From positions 212,155 through 276,154 of the forward strand of contig NZ_VCPE01000009.1 of NCBI RefSeq assembly GCF_005938105.1: a stretch of 64,000 bases of DNA, in the 5' to 3' direction. Shown in pieces: positions 1 to 8,131 of the stretch. How positions within the stretch are numbered: position 1 is the first letter of the stretch; each line of letters starts with the position of its first letter. Under the pieces are notes generated by a model. That model searched no databases. It saw nothing but the letters and a program-made list of their open reading frames with translations, and had not been told where the DNA came from. The translations under genes and the position numbers were made by a program. This DNA comes from Brucella haematophila (GTDB taxonomy: Bacteria > Pseudomonadota > Alphaproteobacteria > Rhizobiales > Rhizobiaceae).

Positions 1-183
1 CATCGCTATGCCGCTTCGTGTGGATGCGTTCGCCAAATAGAGACGCCCCTCTTGGCGCCCGAAGCATTGATAATGGGTAACAGGATCAACGCCAGCTTGC
101 GCTACGTCCGGGTTGAGGCGCAAATAAAGATCAGGATCGAAATCAAATGGTAAGCTGTCCGTCATTCCACCGATACCTTGCAT
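1..183 (-). CDS. Partial polysaccharide-locus protein, N-terminal FDPxxYLxxNPDV module
   Basis: This is the 5' end of a minus-strand gene that runs off the left edge; 61 codons are visible. ATG at 183 is preceded by GGAG with a 6-nt spacer, and no better in-frame start lies upstream before a stop. Residues about 13-48 read FDPDLYLRLNPDVAQAG followed by HYxxFGxxEGRLY. From memory this module is common at the N terminus of rhizobial glycosyltransferases and other polysaccharide-biosynthesis proteins. The neighbouring genes all belong to exopolysaccharide synthesis, which supports a glycan role. The catalytic part lies outside the window, so the enzyme class cannot be given. Confidence 0.6.
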   Translation of the reverse strand, partial: MQGIGGMTDSLPFDFDPDLYLRLNPDVAQAGVDPVTHYQCFGRQEGRLYLANASTRSGIAM

Positions 184-264
184 CCATATCTCCGCTAGTG
201 CAGCCGATGGCGGCTTAGATTTTATAAGTTAAGCCAACATAAAACATGGTGCAAATCTAAACAG

Positions 265-290
265 CCGCCCACTGAGGCGGATTTTTCTTT
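265..290. terminator. Hairpin terminator between the edge gene and ynfA
   Basis: CCGCC and GGCGG are separated by a 6-nt loop. On the plus strand the stem is followed by ATTTTTCTTT; on the minus strand it is followed by CTGTTTAG. It lies just beyond the 3' end of the minus-strand ynfA-like gene and most likely ends that transcript, although the better T-tract is on the plus strand. Confidence 0.5.
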
Positions 291-326
291 GCCGAAAGAG
301 AACTCATGAAACTCGTTCCCGTTATC

Positions 327-689
327 TCACCGTCCCGTGGGGGGCGTAGAGAACAAGGCATATTGGGATAGGCCCCGGCAAAGTCTGGACAGTCTGCAGG
401 TGCCCGCCAGAGCCACGCATGCGCCGGTGATATCCCAGCGATCTGGCTTTGCACCTTCGGCCACCCATATCCACACAATGGATGCGACAATATAAATGCC
501 GCCATAGGCCGCATAGGCGCGGCCTGCCGTGTCGCTCTCGATCAGCGTCAGGAAATAGGCGAAGAGCGCCAGCGACGCCATGCCGGGAATGAGCCAGAGC
601 GGTGATTTGTCGAGTTTCAGCCAGGCCCAGAAAGCAAAACAACCGGCGATTTCGCATATAGCAGCGGCAGCGTAGATGATGGACTGCAA
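327..689 (-). CDS. YnfA/UPF0060-family small membrane protein, altered C terminus
   Basis: The 120-residue product has four predicted membrane segments and matches the YnfA (UPF0060) family over residues 1-97, including the conserved stretches [11 protein letters not shown] and [12 protein letters not shown]. Its function is unknown; it is distantly related to small multidrug-resistance proteins. The start is TTG at 689, preceded by AGGAG with a 5-nt spacer. The gene begins 9 nt after the stop of the upstream polymerase gene, so it is probably co-transcribed. After ALAGT (residues 93-97) the expected family ending (about ten residues closing in a proline-arginine pair) is absent. A family-like ending ([10 protein letters not shown]) can be read in another frame about 30 nt downstream, which suggests a small insertion and frameshift. 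It may be a damaged gene. Confidence 0.7.
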   Translation of the reverse strand: MQSIIYAAAAICEIAGCFAFWAWLKLDKSPLWLIPGMASLALFAYFLTLIESDTAGRAYAAYGGIYIVASIVWIWVAEGAKPDRWDITGACVALAGTCRLSRLCRGLSQYALFSTPPTGR

Positions 690-697
690 GATGGCTC

Positions 698-2002
698 CTA
701 TGCGCGTGCGTGCTGGCGGGCGATTGGCGCGGTAGCGCGGGACATGGCCATCTGGCGCCGGTACTTATATTCAAGTCCGGCGCAACCCCAGATGATCCCG
801 AACAGCAGATAGAAATGCCGCCAATGGTCGGTATCGATGACATTGCCGATCAGCACATGCCCCAGATAGGTGGCATAAGCGCAGAGCAGATAAGGCTGCC
901 ATGGCCTGTTGCGGAACAGCAGGCGAAAGCCGATGCCAAGCGTCATGAAGGTTAGCGTGACGAAGGCTGTGAAGCCGATCCATCCATAATCGAGTGCGGC
1001 TTTCAGCCAGTTATTATGCGTGTCCTCTCCGAACATCGGGCCGAATTCCAGCGGTCCGATGCCGAGCGGATGCTGCGTGGCAAGCACCATGCCATACCAG
1101 TGACGGGCAAACCGCCCCATGCGGTCGGCGTCATAGCTTTGTTCGAGTTGCGCGCGCTGCAAAAAGAAATCACCGATGCCGGGGATTTCAATAAGGATCA
1201 GCAATCCCACCGCTACAGCGGCAACTGCCAATAATGCAATCAGGATCAGGCGTAAGCGAAAGCGGTTATTGCTGGCTTGCAGACACAGGGTAAGCAGGAT
1301 TACCAAGCAGGCGAGGGGCACCATGGCCCAGGCTGCGCGTGAAAACGAGAACAGGACTCCGAGCGTCAGAATGGCGGCGGCAGGCAGATAGACCAGCATA
1401 TCGCGCGCGCGTCCGGTCAGAATGCGGTAGACGCTCCAGCTCAGCGGCAGGATGAGGAACGGGCCGAACACATTCGGGTCCTGAAATGCGCCCTTGGCGC
1501 GCCCGTAGCGCGTGAAGAGGTCTGCTCCGGGGAAGAGGTTGAGATACCCAACAATGCCGAGAAACGCAGCTATAAGGCCCACAAAAAGATAGGCTTTGAA
1601 GATTGTTTGCAGCCGCCGGTAATCCATCTCGATCATTGCGGCAAAGAAAACCGAGGTAAAAGCCAGAAACAGCGAGACAGCGATATAGAGCGGCGCTGTT
1701 TTAAGGTCGGCCATCTGCAAGGTTGAGATGACACCGCCAAAGTTGAACGCCGCGAGGATAGCCAGAAGAACGAGGTTGGTTCTGCTCAGGCGAAGCCCGA
1801 ACAGCAGCGCAACGGCAATCAACCCCGCCATATAGACTTCATAGGGCGCAGGCTCGCTTAGCACGAAGCCCAGCAGAAAAACCCCAAACCCCACTGCAAA
1901 ATTGACGATCAGGCGGTTCAACGCCCGTCGCTGATGCACGGTCACACCAGCGGGGGAAGCTGGATTATGCATCGGCGCAACGATGGGCACAGCCTGGCTC
2001 AA
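698..2002 (-). CDS. O-antigen ligase/Wzy-type polysaccharide polymerase
   Basis: This is a 434-residue polytopic inner-membrane protein with about ten hydrophobic segments. The large loop carries the pattern [13 protein letters not shown] and, further on, [11 protein letters not shown] followed by [14 protein letters not shown]. Both are typical of the O-antigen ligase/Wzy_C family in rhizobial exopolysaccharide loci. It would polymerise lipid-linked repeat units at the periplasmic face, or ligate them. The start overlaps the stop of the upstream sugar-phosphotransferase gene (TTGA: TTG start at 2002, TGA stop at 2001-1999), so the two are probably translationally coupled. An ATG at codon 11 (position 1972) is an alternative start. 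Polymerase and ligase cannot be told apart from sequence alone. Confidence 0.85.
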   Translation of the reverse strand: MSQAVPIVAPMHNPASPAGVTVHQRRALNRLIVNFAVGFGVFLLGFVLSEPAPYEVYMAGLIAVALLFGLRLSRTNLVLLAILAAFNFGGVISTLQMADLKTAPLYIAVSLFLAFTSVFFAAMIEMDYRRLQTIFKAYLFVGLIAAFLGIVGYLNLFPGADLFTRYGRAKGAFQDPNVFGPFLILPLSWSVYRILTGRARDMLVYLPAAAILTLGVLFSFSRAAWAMVPLACLVILLTLCLQASNNRFRLRLILIALLAVAAVAVGLLILIEIPGIGDFFLQRAQLEQSYDADRMGRFARHWYGMVLATQHPLGIGPLEFGPMFGEDTHNNWLKAALDYGWIGFTAFVTLTFMTLGIGFRLLFRNRPWQPYLLCAYATYLGHVLIGNVIDTDHWRHFYLLFGIIWGCAGLEYKYRRQMAMSRATAPIARQHARA

Positions 2003-3537
2003 TAGGCGTTTTCCGTATTGAGAAGCCGGATGGGCGTCAAAAAGAGGATCTTTAGGTCGAACCAGAGCGACCAGTTTTCGATGTAGTAAAGATCGTACTC
2101 AGTGCGCATCGTGATCTTCTCTTCATTGTCGATCTCGCCGCGCCAGCCATTGATCTGGGCCCAGCCGGTCACGCCCGGCTTGACGCGATGGCGTGCAAAA
2201 TAGCCGTCAACGACTTCGTTATAGAGAAGATTGTTGGAATGCGCGGCCACCGCGTGAGGCCGCGGGCCAACCAGCGATAGCGATCCGGCGATAACGTTGA
2301 AGAACTGCGGCAGCTCGTCGATGGATGTCTTGCGGATGAAACGGCCGACGCGGGTGACGCGCGGATCGTTCTTTGTCACTGCATTGCGCGCCGTCGGGTC
2401 GCATTGCTCGGTATACATCGAGCGGAATTTCCAGACATTGATGACTTCATTGTTGAAGCCATGGCGCTTTTGCTTGAAGAAAACCGGTCCCTTGCTGTCG
2501 AGCTTGATAGCAATGGCAGCGCCAATCATGATCGGCGACAGAACCACGATCCCGACAAGACTGAAGGCAATGTCGAAAATGCGCTTGGCGACGGAATCCC
2601 AGTCGTTGATCGGCTTGTCGAAAATATCCAGCATCGGCACCGAGCCGACATAGGAATAGGAGCGCGGACGGAAGCGCAGGTGGTTGTTGAGCGCCGACAG
2701 GCGAATGTCGACGGGCAGCACCCAGAGCTTTTTGAGAAGTGCCAGAACACGGGCCTCGGCACTGATCGGCAGCGAAACGATCAGCAGATCGATATGGGCG
2801 ATACGCGCAAACTCGATCAGTTCGTTGATGTTGCCGAGCTTCGGATAACCGGCAACGACGGGCGGCGAGCGCTTGTCGTCACGGTCATCAAAAATACCGC
2901 AGATGCGGATATCGTTGTCCGGCTGTTGTTCGAGCGACCGGATCAACGCTTCGGCATTGGGGCCGCCGCCGACGATTACGGCGCGGCGCTCCATGGTGCC
3001 ATTGCGGGCCCAGCGGCGGATTTTCCAAGCGATGATCAGGCGGGAAATCAGGATAACGGTAATGGCGCTGACCGCCCAGATGAGAAACCAGCCGCGCGAG
3101 AAGTGCGCAGAAACCTTGAAGAGAAAACCGAGCACTGCAAGCGTGCCAAGCGTGGCCGCCCAGCTGATGATCAGCCGTCGTAAATGGTGGGTGGGGCTTC
3201 TCAGAATATTGACCTGATAACCGTCGTTGATCTCCATCAACGCGACATAGAGTACGCCGCCAGCGATGATGATCAGCGGATAATAAAGCAGATAGTTGCT
3301 CTGAAGCCCGACATAATAGCCAAGGCTCAATATGCCCATCAGGAAGATGAGGCCGAACTCGACCAGCCGCACGACGCCGCTCAGCATGAGTGGCGAAAAC
3401 GTGTCCCGCCTGTATTGCGCAGCTATGCTGCGCGCCAGAGGGCTGAGTTCCACCGGTTCTTGCGGCTTCGAATCCTGCTTGGCGCTGGCTTCGATAGCCT
3501 TGCGTCCAAATGGAGAAAAAGCATCATTGTCCCGCAC
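1999..3537 (-). CDS. Undecaprenyl-phosphate glucose/galactose phosphotransferase (WcaJ/ExoY type)
   Basis: This 512-residue polyprenol-phosphate hexose-1-phosphate transferase starts an exopolysaccharide repeat unit on undecaprenyl phosphate. Residues about 50-175 hold four membrane helices. Residues about 185-300 form a Rossmann-like domain (VIVGGGPNAEAL). A further hydrophobic segment near 320-345 precedes the catalytic bacterial sugar transferase domain, with the family signatures KRHGFN, VWKFRSM, TSIDELPQFFNV and GSLSLVGPRPH. The length is normal for the long WcaJ-like form. It is the first gene of the coupled pair with the polymerase; the glycosyltransferase and export genes upstream are on the same strand. 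Sugar specificity (glucose or galactose) cannot be decided. Confidence 0.92.
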   Translation of the reverse strand: MRDNDAFSPFGRKAIEASAKQDSKPQEPVELSPLARSIAAQYRRDTFSPLMLSGVVRLVEFGLIFLMGILSLGYYVGLQSNYLLYYPLIIIAGGVLYVALMEINDGYQVNILRSPTHHLRRLIISWAATLGTLAVLGFLFKVSAHFSRGWFLIWAVSAITVILISRLIIAWKIRRWARNGTMERRAVIVGGGPNAEALIRSLEQQPDNDIRICGIFDDRDDKRSPPVVAGYPKLGNINELIEFARIAHIDLLIVSLPISAEARVLALLKKLWVLPVDIRLSALNNHLRFRPRSYSYVGSVPMLDIFDKPINDWDSVAKRIFDIAFSLVGIVVLSPIMIGAAIAIKLDSKGPVFFKQKRHGFNNEVINVWKFRSMYTEQCDPTARNAVTKNDPRVTRVGRFIRKTSIDELPQFFNVIAGSLSLVGPRPHAVAAHSNNLLYNEVVDGYFARHRVKPGVTGWAQINGWRGEIDNEEKITMRTEYDLYYIENWSLWFDLKILFLTPIRLLNTENAY

Positions 3538-3601
3538 GATAATGTCCCGCTTATCAGTTTACAGGAGTATGTGTACCGTCAGATTCCTAAGAAATCTCTG
3601 A

Positions 3602-3742
3602 GAGCCTGTTCCAAAAGTCGTCCTGTGTGGCTGCAAATGGCGATTTTCTTCATTCCGGTGCTCACGTACCTTGAGTACGCTCCGCTCCGGTACTCAAAAA
3701 TCACCATTTTCGCCCACACATGCCGTTTTTTGATTCAGGCTC
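3602..3742. repeat. Imperfect 141-bp palindromic intergenic element
   Basis: GAGCCTG at 3602 and CAGGCTC at 3736-3742 are the outer ends of a long imperfect inverted repeat with arms of about 50 bp. Matching blocks are CAAAA, TGTGTGG, AAATGG and GATTTT. An inner hairpin, GAGTAC/GTACTC, sits at the centre. There is no coding potential. It fills the gap between the sugar-phosphotransferase gene and the glycosyltransferase gene. It resembles a MITE-like dispersed repeat, but only one copy is in this window. Confidence 0.65.
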
Positions 3743-3773
3743 TGAGCACGCAGGTATCGGACCTGCCTGGTAC

Positions 3774-4916
3774 TCACGAATGCGTTTCACGGTAAATCAA
3801 TTCTATAGAATGCGCCATGGACTGAATGCCAAATCGTTCACGAAGTCGTGAATTATCGGGCATTAGCGCATTGAAACTGTCTTTTCCACCCCTCGTTTCC
3901 CGAATTTTAGCGACAAGCGCTTCCACTGTCGGTTCAAACAACGCTGGCGATCCGGGCCCGAATATTTCGGGAATGCCGCCAACGCGGCTGGCGATAACGG
4001 TTTTCCCGGCGGCAACTGCTTCGAGTACGATATAGGGGAAAGCCTCCGCACGGGAAGGGATGACCATTAAACCGCCAAGCGCGAATGCCTCACGCGCTGC
4101 CATGCCGGGCAAGAAATGGACGTTTTCGTCAAGGTCGAGTTCGGCTGCAAGTGCAGTAAAGACAGGTTTTTCGGCACCGTCGCCGACAATGGTTGCGCTG
4201 AGCGACAAGCCATCCTGTTCGCGAAGCTGCGCCAGAGCGCGGATCAGAATATCGGGGCCTTTCAGATCACGCATCGTACCAACGAACAGAAGGTCGCTCG
4301 CATCGGGCGCATCGGGTACAGGGATGAATTCGTCGTCGGCAAGGCCGTTATAGACAACCGCATGGAGACCATGGGGCCGTCCGACCTTTTCCTCATAGGT
4401 TCGTTTCTCAAAATTGGAAACGAACATCACCGCATCGGTCATGGGGGCGAGAAACCGCTCGACCAGAAAGACAGCGCCGCCACGGCGCGTCTTCCGGTCA
4501 AAATGCAGGCTTCCGCCATGCGGTGAATAGATACGGGCTACGCGAGACCTAAAAACCCGTAGAACAGAGCCGAACAATCGGGCATAGACGCCGCCTTTGG
4601 CGCCATGTCCGTGCAAAATGTCCGGCCGCAATTTCTTGACAACGCGGTATGCTTTGAGTGCTGCCGCTGCATCGCCAATACCAATATGGCGTTGCATGGC
4701 AATTCTATGCAGGCCAAGCGCAAGCTTTGGCCGCAATTCTTCTAGAAGCGCATCCTCCCTTGGACCGCCTGTTGTTGCGTCGCAGACGACCCCGACAAGG
4801 TGACCTTTTTCCGCCTGTGCGCTGACCAGATCGCGGACATGGCGGAACAGTCCGCCAGTGGGCTCGCGAAAGCAGTGGACGATACGCAGAGGGGAAACAG
4901 TGTCGTCATCAGCCAT
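3774..4916 (-). CDS. Glycosyltransferase family 4 (GT-B fold)
   Basis: The 380-residue cytoplasmic glycosyltransferase has an N-terminal GT4-type half with the glycine-rich acceptor loop (REPTGGLFRHVRDL, residues about 16-30). The C-terminal nucleotide-sugar half has LLFVGTMRDLKGPDILIRA (residues about 205-225) and the donor-binding E-x7-E motif in PSRAEAFPYIVLEA (residues about 285-298). It probably adds one sugar to the lipid-linked repeat unit. The ATG at 4916 was chosen because the codon before it is only TTG. It starts 9 nt after the stop of the export lipoprotein gene, so the two are probably coupled. Donor and acceptor sugars are not predictable. Confidence 0.9.
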   Translation of the reverse strand: MADDDTVSPLRIVHCFREPTGGLFRHVRDLVSAQAEKGHLVGVVCDATTGGPREDALLEELRPKLALGLHRIAMQRHIGIGDAAAALKAYRVVKKLRPDILHGHGAKGGVYARLFGSVLRVFRSRVARIYSPHGGSLHFDRKTRRGGAVFLVERFLAPMTDAVMFVSNFEKRTYEEKVGRPHGLHAVVYNGLADDEFIPVPDAPDASDLLFVGTMRDLKGPDILIRALAQLREQDGLSLSATIVGDGAEKPVFTALAAELDLDENVHFLPGMAAREAFALGGLMVIPSRAEAFPYIVLEAVAAGKTVIASRVGGIPEIFGPGSPALFEPTVEALVAKIRETRGGKDSFNALMPDNSRLRERFGIQSMAHSIELIYRETHS

Positions 4917-4925
4917 CAATCGCCA

Positions 4926-5519
4926 TCAGAACAGACGTTCGCGGACATAAATCGTATCGCCAGGCAGGATCGGATCGGAGATCAGAACCCGGCCCGTCAG
5001 CACCTTGCCATTGAACTGGCGGGTGATGTCGGCATTTTCCTGATTGGCGCGTGGGCTGTAACCGCCTGCGGCTGCAATCGCTTTCTGAACAGTCATGCCT
5101 GGCACATAGGAATATTGCCCGGCTGCGCCGACTTCACCCATGACGAAGATCGGACGGTAGCGGTCGATTTCGACGCTGACATCGGGATCGCGCAGATAAC
5201 CGCCGCGCAGTTTCGATGCGATCAGGCCTTCAAGCTGTTTGGCTGTTTTGCCGCGCGCTGGAATGCTGCCGACGAGTGGGAAAGCCACATAGCCTGCCTG
5301 ATCGACGCTATAGGTGTTGGTCAGGCTTGCCTGTTCAAAGACGGTGATGCGCACGCGGTCGCCTGCATCCAGCATATAGGGCTGGTTCAGCGCTTCATGA
5401 AAGGCTGGCGGTGCCGGGCGATAGCTCGTGCAAGCTGACGACAGAGTGATCGCCGCAAGACCGAGTGCCGTGAGCAAAGCACGGCCTGTACGCTTGTTGT
5501 GAATTTTCTTCGCCATCAT
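4926..5519 (-). CDS. Polysaccharide export lipoprotein (Wza/ExoF family)
   Basis: The 197-residue outer-membrane polysaccharide export protein has a lipoprotein signal peptide (charged KKIHNKR, hydrophobic core, lipobox LSSAC with Cys near residue 30). A Poly_export domain begins at YMLDAGDRVRITVFEQ, followed by SLBB-like repeats (FVMGEVGAAGQYSYVPGMTV). The ATG at 5519 was chosen because GAGG lies 6 nt upstream; a longer reading frame to 5576 lacks a ribosome binding site and adds residues before the signal peptide. It would form the outer-membrane or periplasmic exit channel together with the Wzz-like protein encoded divergently at 5894. It is shorter than E. coli Wza, as is common for rhizobial versions. 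Confidence 0.9.
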   Translation of the reverse strand: MMAKKIHNKRTGRALLTALGLAAITLSSACTSYRPAPPAFHEALNQPYMLDAGDRVRITVFEQASLTNTYSVDQAGYVAFPLVGSIPARGKTAKQLEGLIASKLRGGYLRDPDVSVEIDRYRPIFVMGEVGAAGQYSYVPGMTVQKAIAAAGGYSPRANQENADITRQFNGKVLTGRVLISDPILPGDTIYVRERLF

Positions 5520-5893
5520 GTCTCGCCTCGGTATCCCCGAAAAGCATCGCCCGCATTTATGGAAACTGATCAGCACCGAAGCGCTGCCAGATGAATTCCT
5601 GTCACTGCGTTATCGATTGATTAGGGTTAATGGCTGGTAAAGATGTGCCGAGATGGTCAAAAAACTTTCCGGAAGCGGGGAAGGGCAATGCAACGAAAGT
5701 ATTGGGAGGCCGCGAGAGCTATAGAGAATGGCCTCATGGAGGCTCATGTAAGCGACTGCTTGAATAGTGAAGAAATCTCGGTGCTTAACCCTATGGTTAC
5801 CTTAAGCGTTTACTTTTCCGGCCGGAAATGGGTATGCGACCTGGATGGGAATGACGATTGTCAGTAATCGACGGGCGCCTGCGGAGTAACGAA
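5520..5893. other. Divergent intergenic region of the polysaccharide locus
   Basis: This stretch of about 370 bp separates the minus-strand export/glycosyltransferase operon from the plus-strand Wzz-like gene and must hold both promoters. It is AT-rich in the middle (around 5610-5640). I see no clear palindromic operator, and the short open frame within it (5643-5867) does not look coding. Confidence 0.4.
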
Positions 5894-8080
5894 ATGGCGG
5901 AAGTCGATTCGTCGTTGAAAGACGCAGACATCGATATAGGCGCGCTTTTTGGAAGTTTGCGTCGTAACTGGCTTTTGATTGTTGGCGGCGCTCTTCTGTT
6001 AGCGGCGCTGGCATGGATCATTTGTCTTCTTTTGACGCCGGATTACCGCGCCGAATCCCGTATCATTATCGAAACCCGCGAGTCGGTCTTTACACGGCCT
6101 AACGGTGACAATCCTGCCGAGCGCCCGCTGCTGGACCCGGAAGGCGTGAAGAGCCAGATCGAAATTCTGACGTCTAACGATCTTTTGAGGCGGGTTTCAA
6201 GCAAGCTAGATCTGCCGAACAATCAAGCTTTTACGTCAATCGAAGTAAGGCCTTACAGCCGGATTCTCATTCTACTCGGCATGATAGCCGATCCGGAGAA
6301 ACTGTCTCCGGACGAGCGGGTTTTGCTGCGACTGCGTAAGCACTTGCAAGTGTATAATATCACCGGTTCACGTGTTATCGCGGTGCAGTACACGTCTGCC
6401 AATCCTCAATTGGCAGCACAAATCGCCAACACGATTGCGGAAGAATATATTGCACTGCAGAGTGCGGCCAAGCTGCAATCCAACGACGATGCTACCAATT
6501 GGCTGGCACCGGAAATCGATGATCTGCGGACGCATGTACGTGATGCCGAGAAAAAAGTTGCGGATTACCGCGCCTCACGTGGATTGCTGACCGGACAAAG
6601 CAACAATACGATTGCATCGCAGCAGCTTTCCGAAGTTTCGACGGAACTCACCCGCGTTCGCACCGACCGCGCCACGGCTGAGGCGAGGGCGGCGAGTGTT
6701 CGCAAAGCGCTCGCTGCTGGAACTCCGGTCGATACGCTGCCTGAAGTCGTCGCTTCCGGCATGATGCAGCGCCTTGCCGAGCGTCGCATTGAGCTGAATG
6801 CCCAAATTGCGGATCTGTCGACGACGCTTCTCGATGGCCATCCGCGCATCAAGGCGTTGCGCTCGCAGCTCTCCGATCTTGACCGTCAGACCAAGGCGGA
6901 AGGTCGCAAGCTGCTTGCCAGCCTTGAAAACGATGTTACCACAGCGAAGTTGCGGGAAGACGAGCTGGCGCGCGAACTCAATCGCGTGCAGTCGCAGGCC
7001 GCACAGGCGGGCGATCAGGAAGTCGAGCTTCGCGCGCTTGAGCGCGAGGCGGCAGCGCAGCGCGAGCTTCTCGAAACCTATCTGACCCGTTATCGCGAAG
7101 CAGCTTCGCGTATCGACCGCAATTATGTGCCTGTCGATGCCCGTATTCTGTCGGGCGATACGCCAGCGCTTCCTTATTTCCCAATGGTTCTGCCAACGGT
7201 TGCCGCAACCTTTGCGGCGGGCTTGCTGCTGCTCTCGATCTTCGTATTGCTGCGTGAACTGTTTAGCGGACGTGCCTTCGTCACGGCTGACGGCAGACGC
7301 GTCGAGGCTGTCGAGGAAATCGAAATGCCGGTGATTACGGCTGCTGCCGAAGCCGCCGCAGTTCCGCCGACAGCTTCCGAACAGGGAGAAGGAACCGTTG
7401 CTCCGCGCCGTTCCTGGACAGTGCCATTTATAACGAGATCGTCTGGATCTGACGCACGGACGACACCTGCGTCATCGGCGAAGGAGACGACCATGTCTGC
7501 ACCGAAAAATCCGAACGGCGTGGAAGCGATTGCCAATCGCCTGCTCGACGGTCGCGACAAGCGCATTGTGGTGGTTTCGCCCGAAGGTGATGAAGCGTCG
7601 GCGACAACTGTGCGTCTGCTGCGCGACCTTGCTGACCGTGGCAAGCGTGCGCTTCTGGTGGATATGACCGCGCAGGGTGCGGTGGGAAGCGCAATGCTGG
7701 ATGGGCATAAGCTGCCCGGCATTACCGAACTTCTGATCGGCGAGAAGCGCTTCAATGAAGTGATACACAGTGACCGTTTCTCGCAGGCGCATGTCGTGCC
7801 ACTGGGCGCGGCGGACCCGGTTGAAGCCATGCGTTCCGTTGATCGCCTGCCGCTGATCCTCGATGCGCTTGAGACGGTTTATGACTTCGTGATCGTGGAA
7901 TGCGGCCCGTCTTCCGCCGCACAAATCCGCCGTGTTGCCGAAGACGATGCGACGGTTGTGATGAGCATTGTCGACCCCGAAAACAATGACGTTGCTCTTG
8001 CCGCACTCGATCTCGATCAGGGCGGCTATGAGGATGTGGTCATTCTGATGGATGACAAAAATCCACAGCCACGTGCGTAA
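5894..8080 (+). CDS. Wzz/ExoP-like polysaccharide co-polymerase with degenerate ATPase domain
   Basis: This 728-residue inner-membrane protein controls chain length and export of exopolysaccharide. Order: a Wzz domain with the first helix near residues 30-52 (NWLLIVGGALLLAALAW), a long coiled-coil periplasmic region, a second helix near 425-455 preceded by the proline-rich PALPYFP, a linker, and a C-terminal domain (residues about 534-728) that looks like a CpsD/BY-kinase fold. That domain lacks a Walker A lysine (SPEGDEASATTVRLL where GxxxxGKST is expected), its Walker B has Glu-Cys in place of Asp-Thr, and there is no C-terminal tyrosine cluster. It is unlikely to be an active tyrosine kinase. 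The ATG at 5894 has GGAG 7 nt upstream; a TTG at 5858 is a poorer start. It is encoded divergently from the export lipoprotein. Confidence 0.88.
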   Translation: MAEVDSSLKDADIDIGALFGSLRRNWLLIVGGALLLAALAWIICLLLTPDYRAESRIIIETRESVFTRPNGDNPAERPLLDPEGVKSQIEILTSNDLLRRVSSKLDLPNNQAFTSIEVRPYSRILILLGMIADPEKLSPDERVLLRLRKHLQVYNITGSRVIAVQYTSANPQLAAQIANTIAEEYIALQSAAKLQSNDDATNWLAPEIDDLRTHVRDAEKKVADYRASRGLLTGQSNNTIASQQLSEVSTELTRVRTDRATAEARAASVRKALAAGTPVDTLPEVVASGMMQRLAERRIELNAQIADLSTTLLDGHPRIKALRSQLSDLDRQTKAEGRKLLASLENDVTTAKLREDELARELNRVQSQAAQAGDQEVELRALEREAAAQRELLETYLTRYREAASRIDRNYVPVDARILSGDTPALPYFPMVLPTVAATFAAGLLLLSIFVLLRELFSGRAFVTADGRRVEAVEEIEMPVITAAAEAAAVPPTASEQGEGTVAPRRSWTVPFITRSSGSDARTTPASSAKETTMSAPKNPNGVEAIANRLLDGRDKRIVVVSPEGDEASATTVRLLRDLADRGKRALLVDMTAQGAVGSAMLDGHKLPGITELLIGEKRFNEVIHSDRFSQAHVVPLGAADPVEAMRSVDRLPLILDALETVYDFVIVECGPSSAAQIRRVAEDDATVVMSIVDPENNDVALAALDLDQGGYEDVVILMDDKNPQPRA

Positions 8081-8131
8081 TTCGATTCAAAAACAGCGTC
8101 TTATACCGAAAATCTGAATCAAAATCGCAAC

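Noticed and set aside
5643-5867. 74-residue open frame in the divergent polysaccharide promoter region
   Set aside because: It has no ribosome binding site, no family-like features, and would occupy the only promoter space for two operons.
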